A program made the translations under genes and the position numbers. A stretch of 8,131 bases of DNA from Clostridia bacterium (GTDB lineage Bacteria > Bacillota > Clostridia > Peptostreptococcales > Anaerovoracaceae): assembly GCA_900754805.1 (NCBI GenBank), contig CAAEEE010000437.1, positions 1-8,131 on the forward strand, given 5' to 3'. This document shows positions 1 to 6,409 of this stretch, in pieces. The stretch's first letter is position 1; each line of letters opens with the position of its first letter. Below the pieces are notes generated by a model, which worked only from the letters and a program-made list of their open reading frames with translations, had not been told where the DNA came from and searched no databases.

Positions 1-410
1 AATTCCTTTGAATTCTCAGGGAGCAAAAGGCTGCGATTCAGGTTAAAGTCGGCGTAGAACTGGACGAGAAAGCGGGTTTCTCGTTCTGTAAGCGCATTTT
101 TTTTCCCACCGAGACCTCCCATAAGTCTTGCTTCCGTCTCTTCCAAAAGATCGTGAATTTCATACTCTGATTCAGACAAAAAAGATTCGTAATTCTCCAG
201 ACCCGACTCCTCTGCGTCGAAGTAAAAAAACTGATAAAAGTGTGTCCGCAAAGTATTTTCAGGCAGAAGCCAGTGAACTCTAAGACAGGTGACACCCATC
301 AGGCGGGTATCGGTTATGTATGCATCGATAAACTCCTTAGAACTGTCCGAAGCTGTTTCAGAGAGCCCACCAACCAAAAGCTGAAACGGGCTTTGATTTA
401 TTATTTCCAT
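1..410 (-). CDS. Unrecognised protein, N-terminal part, cut by the window edge
   Basis: Reading the minus strand from ATG at 410 to base 1 gives an open frame of 136 codons without a stop. It starts MEIINQSPFQLLVGGL and runs off the left edge through TERETRFLVQFYADFN. The protein is acidic, has no evident signal peptide or membrane segment and is rich in Glu, Leu and aromatic residues, so it looks soluble and cytoplasmic. I do not recognise the family. The start is uncertain. The frame stays open upstream to GTG at 452, which would add VEKKLEYRLDRIQN and give a roughly 30-nt leader from the predicted promoter. Neither start has a strong ribosome binding site; the ATG has only a weak GGAT about 10 nt upstream. 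The gene is divergent from metK and the two promoters overlap, which suggests linked transcription but not a function. Its coding nature is inferred from the long open frame with a natural-looking amino-acid mix. Confidence 0.72.
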   Translation of the reverse strand, partial: MEIINQSPFQLLVGGLSETASDSSKEFIDAYITDTRLMGVTCLRVHWLLPENTLRTHFYQFFYFDAEESGLENYESFLSESEYEIHDLLEETEARLMGGLGGKKNALTERETRFLVQFYADFNLNRSLLLPENSKE

Positions 411-489
411 ATTTTGTATTCTATCCAATCTGTATTCTAATTTTTTTTCCACCGTAAAAGCGACAAAGTTCCGTCTTTTTCGTATTTTC

Positions 490-518
490 AGTATAACTTA
501 TTTAAAAGTGATTGACAA
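490..518 (-). promoter_or_regulatory. Promoter for the divergent minus-strand gene
   Basis: Read on the minus strand, TTGTCA (518-513) and TATACT (495-490) are separated by 17 nt. Each differs from the sigma-A consensus at one position. The predicted start lies near 483, giving a leader of about 30 nt to the GTG at 452 or about 73 nt to the ATG at 410. Its -35 box overlaps that of the metK promoter on the other strand. Confidence 0.6.
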
Positions 519-539
519 GTAAATTAAAGGGTATATAAT
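512..539 (+). promoter_or_regulatory. metK promoter (sigma-A type)
   Basis: A perfect -35 box TTGACA (512-517) is followed after 16 nt by a perfect -10 box TATAAT (534-539). Transcription should start near 546, about 65 nt before the S-box aptamer and about 350 nt before the metK start codon. This explains the long leader that houses the riboswitch. Confidence 0.82.
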
Positions 540-566
540 AAAACGAAGAACAAAATTCGTGCGTCT

Positions 567-596
567 TGCGGAGTGCTGCGGAGTGCTGCAGGGTGC
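567..596 (+). repeat. Three 10-nt tandem repeats in the metK leader
   Basis: TGCGGAGTGC occurs twice in tandem (567-576 and 577-586), followed by a third copy with two changes, TGCAGGGTGC (587-596). The array is G+C-rich in an AT-rich leader and lies between the promoter and the riboswitch aptamer. No function can be assigned. It could arise by slippage or shield the 5' end of the transcript. Confidence 0.8.
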
Positions 597-610
597 GGAA
601 GTTAAAATTT

Positions 611-837
611 AATCCTTATCAAGAGTGGCTGAGGGAATAGGCCCTGTGAAGCCCGGCAACCTAGATGCTTTTCCTTTGTGTATCCGCGCAGGCGTAGAAA
701 TGCGAGCGCGAAAGATACTTAGGCGACGGAGTAAAAAAGGTGCTAAATCCTACAGAGATTTTTCTCAAGAAAATTTTCTGAAAGATGAGGAATGATTGCA
801 AAAATCAAAGCCTCTCTTTCGAGAGGCTTTTCGTTTT
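611..837 (+). promoter_or_regulatory. SAM-I (S-box) riboswitch with terminator expression platform
   Basis: The conserved S-box core is plain: AAGAGTGGCTGAGGGA, then GGCCCTGTGAAGCCCGGC and AACC, and on the 3' side GGTGCTAAATCC. P1 can form between AATCCTTATC (611-620) and GATGAGGAAT (784-793), with one mismatch and one wobble. P4 is the hairpin formed by 754-781, with loop TCAA. P3 is unusually long, with 77 nt between AACC and GGTGC and an internal CGCGC/GCGCG stem (685-689/706-710). An antiterminator is possible from GAGG (787-790) with CCTC (811-814) and GATT (794-797) with AATC (803-806). It competes with the terminator stem at 807-830. Known S-box logic is that SAM binding stabilises P1, frees the terminator and switches metK off. 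Recognition is by motif and secondary structure, not by a covariance search. Confidence 0.95.
807..837 (+). terminator. Riboswitch-controlled intrinsic terminator before metK
   Basis: AAAGCCTCTC (807-816) and GAGAGGCTTT (821-830) form a perfect 10-bp stem with loop TTTC, followed by TCGTTTT. It sits between the aptamer and the metK ribosome binding site, as in other S-box leaders. A reading frame that opens at TTG 796 covers this hairpin and should not be used as the metK start. Confidence 0.92.
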
Positions 838-894
838 CGGATAAGGATTGGCAGATGCGTGAAAACGCAAAGGAGCAAAACAGGAGGTAATAAA

Positions 895-2085
895 ATGAAG
901 AGACTTTTTACATCAGAATCCGTAACCGAGGGTCATCCGGATAAGCTTTGCGACCAGATTTCCGATGCGATACTGGACGCCATTTTTGAGAAGGACCCGA
1001 ACGGCAGAGTAGCTGCTGAAACAACCACAACGACAGGATATGCTATGGTAATGGGTGAAATTTCCACACATTGCTATGTAGATATCCCTAAACTGGTAAG
1101 AAAAGTAATTTTAGACGTCGGTTATGACCGCTCTGAGTATGGTTTTGACGGTAACACCTGTGCAGTATTGTCTGCAATCGACGAGCAGTCCGGCGATATC
1201 GCAATGGGCGTAAACAAATCACTCGAATACAAAGACGGCAGCTTAAACGATGAAGCAACCATCGACACTATCGGTGCGGGAGACCAGGGCATCATGTTCG
1301 GTTTCGCCTGCAACGAAACTCCGGAGCTCATGCCGGCTCCGATTTCCTACGCGCACAAGCTCGCGAAGAGACTGACAGATGTCAGAAAGGACGGCACTCT
1401 GACTTACCTCAGACCGGATGGCAAGACTCAGGTAACCGTAGAATACGATGATGACAAAGTTAAGAGAATCGACACGATTCTGATTTCCACGCAGCACGAT
1501 CCGGACGCAACGCAGGAACAGATTAAGGCAGACCTCATTGAACACGTTATCAAGCCGATCATTCCGGCTGAACTGATCGACGACGAAACCAAATACTACG
1601 TAAATCCGACCGGCCGTTTCGTAATCGGCGGACCGCACGGCGACTCCGGTCTGACAGGTCGTAAAATTATCGTAGATACTTACGGCGGATACGCTCGCCA
1701 CGGCGGCGGCGCTTTCTCCGGCAAAGACCCTACAAAGGTTGACCGCTCCGCAACTTACGCTGCAAGATACGCAGCGAAGAACATCGTTGCGGCAGGGCTT
1801 GCTGACAAGGTTGAAATTCAGCTCGCATACGCAATCGGCGTCGCAAAGCCTGTTTCCATCTTGGTTGACACCTTCGGCACCGGCAAAATCGACGACGAAA
1901 AGATTGCAGAACTGGTTGAGAAGAACTTCGACCTGCGCCCTGCAGCAATCATCCGCGACTTAGACCTCAGAAGACCGATTTACAGACAGACTGCGGCATA
2001 CGGCCACTTCGGCAGAACCGACATCGACCTTCCGTGGGAACACACAGACAAGGCTGAAACGCTCAGACAGCAGGCAGGCCTGTAA
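895..2085 (+). CDS. metK: S-adenosylmethionine synthetase (methionine adenosyltransferase)
   Basis: This cytoplasmic enzyme makes S-adenosylmethionine from L-methionine and ATP, releasing phosphate and pyrophosphate, and is the main source of the cell's methyl donor. The protein is 396 residues, the usual length for bacterial MetK. It starts [17 protein letters not shown], which contains the HPDK substrate motif (residues 14-17). The ATP loop GAGDQG is at 127-132, the phosphate-binding GGPHGDSG at 245-252, the TGRK segment at 254-257 and [12 protein letters not shown] at 270-281. It ends near the typical WE and LR residues. ATG 895 is chosen because AGGAGG lies at 882-887 and because the family N-terminus begins exactly there. 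Longer frames upstream run through the riboswitch terminator. Transcription comes from the promoter at 512-539 under S-box feedback, and a terminator at 2197 ends the unit, so it is probably monocistronic. Nothing in the sequence looks damaged. Confidence 0.98.
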   Translation: MKRLFTSESVTEGHPDKLCDQISDAILDAIFEKDPNGRVAAETTTTTGYAMVMGEISTHCYVDIPKLVRKVILDVGYDRSEYGFDGNTCAVLSAIDEQSGDIAMGVNKSLEYKDGSLNDEATIDTIGAGDQGIMFGFACNETPELMPAPISYAHKLAKRLTDVRKDGTLTYLRPDGKTQVTVEYDDDKVKRIDTILISTQHDPDATQEQIKADLIEHVIKPIIPAELIDDETKYYVNPTGRFVIGGPHGDSGLTGRKIIVDTYGGYARHGGGAFSGKDPTKVDRSATYAARYAAKNIVAAGLADKVEIQLAYAIGVAKPVSILVDTFGTGKIDDEKIAELVEKNFDLRPAAIIRDLDLRRPIYRQTAAYGHFGRTDIDLPWEHTDKAETLRQQAGL

Positions 2086-2111
2086 GGATGCCTGCACGGT
2101 GCTTCACAGCC

Positions 2112-2160
2112 CGTTTGGTGGCGGTCGCGTGCATTTGGTCTGCAAGCCGCGTGCCAAACG
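2112..2160 (+). other. Imperfect hairpin in the metK 3' untranslated region
   Basis: CGTTTGG (2112-2118) pairs with CCAAACG (2154-2160). Inside, CGCG/CGCG and TGCA/TGCA segments can extend the stem across unequal internal loops. It lies between the metK stop and its terminator. It could be an RNA-stabilising 3' structure or chance, and there is no T-run after it. Confidence 0.4.
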
Positions 2161-2196
2161 AACGCGCACTCGCTGGCACTATATATAATAAGAAAG

Positions 2197-2225
2197 AACC
2201 CGCTGGCAGCAGCGGGTTTTCCTTT
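2197..2225 (+). terminator. Intrinsic terminator after metK
   Basis: AACCCGCTG (2197-2205) and CAGCGGGTT (2210-2218) form a perfect 9-bp stem with loop GCAG, followed by TTTTCCTTT. It lies 112 nt downstream of the metK stop and separates metK from the metallophosphoesterase gene. Confidence 0.88.
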
Positions 2226-2357
2226 GCGCCCTGCCGCCCACCGCTCACTCGCAAAGATTAAAATTTTGTTAAAGTGGTAGATTTTTGTCGAAAACTCGTG
2301 TATCATGTTATGCATTAGAGTCCTTTCGCCCTCATGGGACATATAGGTCGCATAGGA

Positions 2358-2427
2358 TTTTTAGGAATTTAGGGGGAAATTATATATTTTGGAAACTTTA
2401 GGAATTTTGGAGAGGAAAAGGGGGAAA
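2358..2427 (+). repeat. Imperfect direct repeat in the leader of the metallophosphoesterase gene
   Basis: TTTAGGAATTT followed by GGGGGAAA occurs at about 2360-2379 and again at about 2397-2427, where the two parts are further apart. The second GGGGGAAA lies about 6 nt before ATG 2433 and probably serves as the ribosome binding site. The stretch 2226-2357 is otherwise AT-rich, and I see no convincing promoter pair in it (only an isolated TATCAT at 2301-2306). Confidence 0.5.
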
Positions 2428-2432
2428 GTCTA

Positions 2433-3668
2433 ATGACAGCTATTTTTCTGGCACCGGTGTACATTTTGGTGAATGTGTATATCTTCTGGCGCGTTACGGG
2501 CTGGCTGAAGGTCGGGTTTCCGGCTTTGCGGACGCGTGGGGGCGTCCTTGCTTCGGCAGCCGTATATTCTTTTTTCGCGCTTTCATTTTTGACTGCGTTT
2601 CTGATGCCGCCGCAAGCCGCCGCTTGCCGCGTGATGAAACAAATCGGCAACTATTGGCTGGGCGTGCTTCTGTATATGATTCTGATTATTGTGGTCGCGG
2701 ATGTGGCGCGGCTGGTTTTTTTGCATATTTTTCATATCGACCGAAAGAAACTTTGCACACCGAGGCTGCGCCGCGTGGTGGGGCGAGTCTGCATGGTGCT
2801 GATTTTGGTTGTTTCGATTTTGGGTGTGGTGAACGCGGGCGTTGTGCGGACGACCCCTTACGAAATTACGGTGAACAAACAGGCGAACAAAATGGACTCG
2901 CTGAAGGTTGTGCTGGCTGCGGATTTGCACCTTGGATATAACATCGGCGTTCGCCAGATGCAAAAAATGGTCGAAAAAATCAATGAGCAGGATGCGGATT
3001 TGGTCGTTTTCGCGGGCGATATTTTTGACAATGAGTGGGAGGCGGTCGAAAAACCCGATGAAATTGCGGGAATTTTAAGAGGAATCCGCTCAAAATACGG
3101 AGTCTACGCCTGCTACGGAAATCATGATGTCGAAGAGCCGATTTTGGCAGGCTTTACCTTCGGAGGTTCTGAGTCTAAACAAAGCAGCGCGGAGATGGAC
3201 GCATTTTTAGAGCGTGCGAACGTCAAGCTGCTGCGGGATGAAGGAGTTCTGATTGACGGCAGCTTTTATCTGTACGGAAGACCGGACGCGCAGCGGCCGG
3301 GCGCGGCTGCGAACGCAGAAGCCGTAGCAGCCGCAGCAGCCGCCAAGGAGTATGCACGCCTTGCCCCGGCTGAAATCACACAGGACATGGACAAGAGCAA
3401 GCCGATACTGGTTATCGACCATCAGCCGAGGGAGCTTGCAGAGCTTGCTGCCGCCGGGGTGGATGTTGATTTATGCGGACACACGCACGACGGGCAGATG
3501 TTTCCGGCGAATATAATCGTGAAGCTGACCTGGAAAAATTCCTATGGATATTTGAAAGAAGGGCAGATGCATAACATCGTAACATCGGGCGTCGGCCTGT
3601 TCGGTCCGAATATGCGCGTCGGCACGAAAGCGGAAATCTGCCCGATTACGATAAGGTTTGCAGGGTAA
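2433..3668 (+). CDS. Membrane-anchored calcineurin-like metallophosphoesterase (YkuE/YaeI type)
   Basis: The 411-residue protein has four predicted N-terminal membrane segments (about 2-22, 37-57, 73-97 and 116-137) and then a metallophosphoesterase domain (about 155-405). The dimetal motifs are present in order: D164-x-H166 (AADLHLG), G195-D196 (FAGDIFD), G229-N-H-D232, H330 (VIDHQP) and G349-H-T-H352. The loops after the first and third segments are rich in Arg and Lys (R20 to R35, and residues 104-118). By the positive-inside rule this puts the catalytic domain outside the cytoplasm. The family hydrolyses phosphoesters with two metal ions; known relatives act on the cell envelope or lipids, but the substrate cannot be read here. 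An Ala-rich stretch (291-304) interrupts the domain. ATG 2433 follows a purine-rich GGGGGAAAG. The gene is flanked by the metK terminator and a repeat element, so it is probably transcribed alone. Family assignment is firm; substrate and topology are inferred. Confidence 0.93.
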   Translation: MTAIFLAPVYILVNVYIFWRVTGWLKVGFPALRTRGGVLASAAVYSFFALSFLTAFLMPPQAAACRVMKQIGNYWLGVLLYMILIIVVADVARLVFLHIFHIDRKKLCTPRLRRVVGRVCMVLILVVSILGVVNAGVVRTTPYEITVNKQANKMDSLKVVLAADLHLGYNIGVRQMQKMVEKINEQDADLVVFAGDIFDNEWEAVEKPDEIAGILRGIRSKYGVYACYGNHDVEEPILAGFTFGGSESKQSSAEMDAFLERANVKLLRDEGVLIDGSFYLYGRPDAQRPGAAANAEAVAAAAAAKEYARLAPAEITQDMDKSKPILVIDHQPRELAELAAAGVDVDLCGHTHDGQMFPANIIVKLTWKNSYGYLKEGQMHNIVTSGVGLFGPNMRVGTKAEICPITIRFAG

Positions 3669-3757
3669 CGAAGCCGGTACCGCGCAAGCCCCGCCCGCAG
3701 CAAGACGCATCCATCCGACACCGCTAGCATGAGGCTTGGTGCGTGCCGACGGAGGCA

Positions 3758-4009
3758 AAAATGTATATTTACACGAAAACTCCGCGAAATTGGCACACAA
3801 TTCGTGTATTTTCAAATGTTTCACGGATGTTTCACGGGAATTTCAGCCGCCATGGAAAAATGTAAAAAATTTGAAGGTTGAAATTCCAACGTTTTTGGGA
3901 TAATGTTTTTTGACGGGCAGATGGTAATAAATGCAAAATTACATTATGTGTAAAAAAATACACGAAAACTATCCCGAAAATGGCACTTTTTCGTGCAAAT
4001 ATACATTTT
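3758..4009 (+). mobile_element. Non-coding MITE/BIME-like repeat element, copy A
   Basis: The 252-bp element is bounded by terminal inverted repeats of about 22 bp (3758-3779 and 3988-4009) with core ATGTATATTTACACGAAAA and one mismatch. Each end also folds on itself: ACACGAA (3771-3777) with TTCGTGT (3801-3807), and ACACGAA (3960-3966) with TTCGTG (3990-3995). The first 40 and last 50 bases are also direct repeats of each other (ACACGAAAACT, CGAAA, GGCAC, TTCGTG). A near-palindrome GTTGAAATTCCAAC lies at 3877-3890. No reading frame fills it and no target-site duplication is evident. A homologous copy in the opposite orientation is at 6066-6304. The element occupies most of the space between the two flanking genes; bases 3669-3757 before it hold nothing I can name. 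MITE is the favoured reading; a structured intergenic RNA repeat is the alternative. Confidence 0.72.
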
Positions 4010-4053
4010 CATGAGCCTCAAGGGGTTCAGATAGAAGAAAAAGAGGATTTGAG

Positions 4054-5925
4054 ATGAATACAAGAAAAGAAATGAAACAACAGGCGAGGAAGGTCGTTTT
4101 CGGGCATTACGGGATTTTGCTGGCAGTCTGCCTCGTCGCAATCATACTGGGAACGGAATTTACAGGCAGCTTCGACATCTTCAAGCTGCCGGGCGATACT
4201 GAGCGAGAGGCGCAGGCGCGCCACGAACTGATTGAGTCGGAATTCGGCGTTGACCGCAGCGATGTCTGGGGCATCGCATATTCCATCATAGACGGCAGCA
4301 TCGCAAAAGAAGAAAAAACTGCCGACGAGCTGACAGACCAAGCCGTAAAAAAATCCGAAGACGAAACAAACGAGGTTTTCGGTCGGAGTGCAGGTGTCTT
4401 TGCGAATGTCGTAAACGGTCTGACGAGCGGACTCTTCTTCGTCAAAATCGTAAAAATCATCCACGGACTGGGACTCTCTAAAGATGCGGCGGCGCTGGCC
4501 GCGGCGATGCTGGTAACGCTCGCGTCTTTGGCGTTTTGGTTCCTGTTCAAAAACGTATACAGCGCGATTTCGAAGCGGATTTTGCTCGAATGCCGCACCT
4601 ATGAATCGGTCGAACTGACGCGTATGTTCTTCTTTCTGCGCGCCGGAAAGTGGCTGAACGTCTGCAAAACCATGTTCATGGCGTTCTTCTTCCAATGGCT
4701 CTGGTCGCTGACCATCATCGGCGGCGTCATCAAATACTATTCCTATTTTCTGGTACCGTACATTGCGGCGGAAAACCCAGAAATCGGTTGGAAAGACTGC
4801 ATTACGCTCTCCCGCAAAATGATGTACGGACACAAGTGGGAGTGCTTTGTGGCGGAAATTTCCTTTCTTTTATGGGATATTTTAGGAATACTTACGCTCG
4901 GTGTCAGCGATTTGTTCTACGTGAACATGTATAAAAGTGCGTTTTTCGCGGAGTATTACGCGAAGCTTCGCATGCTTTCCAAGCAAAACGCTTTGTCGGG
5001 AAGTGAGCTTCTTAACGATGAGTTTTTGTTCGCGAAGGCTGACAAGGAGACCTTACAAAACGCCTACAGCGACATTGAAGAGCTTAGGGTAAAGCAGCAG
5101 GATGAAGTGATTCCAACGGGATGGCGTGGATTCGTCGAGAAGAATTTTGGAATTACAATGTATAACCGCAGGGACGAGGAAAAGTTTTGGGCGTACCAAA
5201 AACGAGCGCTTGTCATTGAGGCTGCGGAGAGTGCGGCGGGCGGCGCAGCGTATCCTGACCGTCTTTCGCCGAACCCGATTCACCGCCAAAACAACCATTT
5301 CGAGAGACTGCATTATATGCGGCACTATTCGATCGGTTCGCTGGTGCTCCTGTTTTTCACCTTTTCTTTGATCGGCTGGATTTGGGAGGTCAGTTTCCAC
5401 TTTTACGAGGATGGCGTGTTCGTGAACCGCGGAATTATGCACGGCCCGTGGCTGCCGATTTACGGCTTCGGCTGCCTGATGATTTTGACGCTTTTATATC
5501 GCCTGCGTAAATCTCCGGCGAAGGAGTTCCTTGCGGCGATTGGGCTTTGCGGGCTTGTGGAATATTTTACTTCCTATTTTATGGAGCTTGCGTACGGCGG
5601 CGTCAAGTGGTGGGATTACAGCGGCTATTTCCTGAATATTGACGGGCGTATCTGCGCCGAAGGACTGCTCGTGTTCGGTATCGGCGGTATGCTGATCGTG
5701 TATCTGATCGCGCCGCTTTTCGACAATTTCATCCGCCGCATCAAGCCTGCCGCTCTCGTCTGCCTTTGCGTGGTACTGCTTTCGGTCTTCGTCTGTGACC
5801 AGATTTACTCAGCGAATCACCCGAACGAAGGCGCCGGCGTCACCTTCGCGGCAGACGGCGGCACGGCGCCCGCCGTGGCGACCGCCACTGTGGCGGACAC
5901 CGGGGCACGAGCTAAGGCGGAATGA
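4054..5925 (+). CDS. DUF975 - CmpB (putative ABC-transporter type IV permease) fusion membrane protein
   Basis: The 623-residue protein has two recognisable halves. Residues 1-305 resemble DUF975: a basic start MNTRKEMKQQARK, then membrane segments near 20-33, 112-137, 146-166, 205-232 and 264-290. After a soluble linker (about 305-422), residues 423-583 match the CmpB-type permease family. It has about five membrane segments and the typical phrases LIGWIWEVSFHFYEDG, NRGIMHGPWLPIYGFG and VKWWDYSGYFLNIDGRICAEG. The last 35 residues are a low-complexity Ala/Thr/Gly tail. ATG 4054 is preceded by AGAGGA at 4042-4047. Neither family has a well-established substrate. A role in membrane transport or envelope upkeep is a guess, and no ATPase gene is adjacent. 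The two domains are continuous in one frame with no sign of a frameshift; such fusions are, to my knowledge, seen in Clostridia. The gene is bracketed by inverted copies of one repeat element. Confidence 0.88.
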   Translation: MNTRKEMKQQARKVVFGHYGILLAVCLVAIILGTEFTGSFDIFKLPGDTEREAQARHELIESEFGVDRSDVWGIAYSIIDGSIAKEEKTADELTDQAVKKSEDETNEVFGRSAGVFANVVNGLTSGLFFVKIVKIIHGLGLSKDAAALAAAMLVTLASLAFWFLFKNVYSAISKRILLECRTYESVELTRMFFFLRAGKWLNVCKTMFMAFFFQWLWSLTIIGGVIKYYSYFLVPYIAAENPEIGWKDCITLSRKMMYGHKWECFVAEISFLLWDILGILTLGVSDLFYVNMYKSAFFAEYYAKLRMLSKQNALSGSELLNDEFLFAKADKETLQNAYSDIEELRVKQQDEVIPTGWRGFVEKNFGITMYNRRDEEKFWAYQKRALVIEAAESAAGGAAYPDRLSPNPIHRQNNHFERLHYMRHYSIGSLVLLFFTFSLIGWIWEVSFHFYEDGVFVNRGIMHGPWLPIYGFGCLMILTLLYRLRKSPAKEFLAAIGLCGLVEYFTSYFMELAYGGVKWWDYSGYFLNIDGRICAEGLLVFGIGGMLIVYLIAPLFDNFIRRIKPAALVCLCVVLLSVFVCDQIYSANHPNEGAGVTFAADGGTAPAVATATVADTGARAKAE

Positions 5926-6005
5926 GACACCGCGCGTGCCGAGACGCCGCACACCAGAACGCCGGAATGCCGAGCCAAGCTGGGCTGGGACTGCACACCG
6001 GAGCG

Positions 6006-6029
6006 CCGCACGAGTGGGTGCTCGTGCGG
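6006..6029 (+). other. G+C-rich perfect hairpin downstream of the DUF975-CmpB gene
   Basis: CCGCACGAG (6006-6014) and CTCGTGCGG (6021-6029) form a perfect 9-bp stem with a 6-nt loop, about 80 nt after the stop codon. No T-run follows directly (TATTTT begins 13 nt later), so it is a weak terminator candidate or a transcript-protecting hairpin. The surrounding 5926-6029 is very G+C-rich and contains an 18-nt imperfect direct repeat (5949-5966 and 5993-6010, three mismatches). Confidence 0.6.
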
Positions 6030-6065
6030 ACTTAGGGCGGGGTATTTTACCTGTGAGCGACACTG

Positions 6066-6304
6066 AAATGTATATTTACACGAAAAATCCGAATTTTAGG
6101 GGTAGGTTTCGTGTAAAGATTACCATATAATAGAAATTTCGTTCTATGATTAGAAATACCATAAAAATCCCTTGTTCGAAATCGTTGAAATTTCAACCTT
6201 CAAAAAAATGTAAAATTCTCAGAAGTACAAAAATTACCGTGAAACATTTCAAAACACACGAATTAGGTGCTATTTTTTGAAGATTTACGTGTAAATATAC
6301 ATTT
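6066..6304 (-). mobile_element. Non-coding MITE/BIME-like repeat element, copy B (inverted)
   Basis: The 239-bp element has terminal inverted repeats 6066-6086 and 6284-6304, identical except at one position of the 21. It matches copy A (3758-4009) only when reverse-complemented. Shared blocks in order are the terminal repeat, AATTCGTGT followed by AAATGTTTCACGG, then TTTGAAGGTTGAAATT, then an ACACGAAA-CTA-CCC block and the closing repeat. Between these blocks the two copies have diverged. The centre holds a perfect 14-bp palindrome GTTGAAATTTCAAC (6184-6197). Subterminal hairpins are present: ACACGAA 6078-6084 with TTCGTGT 6108-6114, and ACACGAA 6256-6262 with TTTACGTGT 6284-6292. No coding frame spans it, so reading frames of about 65 residues overlapping its right end are treated as chance. 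Confidence 0.72.
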
Positions 6305-6305
6305 T

Positions 6306-6408
6306 CCCAAGAATTGTAAGCTCCCCTCGAGGAGTAAATCCGAATGCTTCCCAAGAATTGTAAGTTTCCATCGAGGAGTAAATTCGAATGCTCCATAGGA
6401 ACTGTAAG
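6306..6408 (+). repeat. 44-bp tandem repeat, about 2.3 units
   Basis: Unit 1 (6306-6349) and unit 2 (6350-6393) both begin CCCAAGAATTGTAAG and share CGAGGAGTAAAT and CGAATGCT; they differ at only a few bases. A degenerate third start (6394-6408) has ACTGTAAG. The array starts one or two bases after the terminal repeat of element B. In unit 1 CTCC and GGAG can pair around the CGAG centre; unit 2 has lost this. Confidence 0.88.
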
Positions 6409-6409
6409 G

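Noticed and set aside
796..894. Longer metK reading frame from TTG 796
   Set aside because: It runs through the riboswitch terminator, has no ribosome binding site, and the family N-terminus begins at ATG 895 behind AGGAGG.
1243..1701. 152-codon minus-strand frame inside metK
   Set aside because: Antisense shadow of a highly conserved gene; no start signals and no recognisable protein.
3878..3906. Promoter inside repeat element A (TTGAAA, 17 nt, TAATGT)
   Set aside because: The -10 matches consensus at only three of six positions and the -35 overlaps the conserved palindrome, so the match is not convincing.
4027..4833. 268-codon minus-strand frame inside the DUF975-CmpB gene
   Set aside because: The sense frame has clear membrane and domain signatures; the antisense product is an Arg/Asp/Phe-rich shadow.
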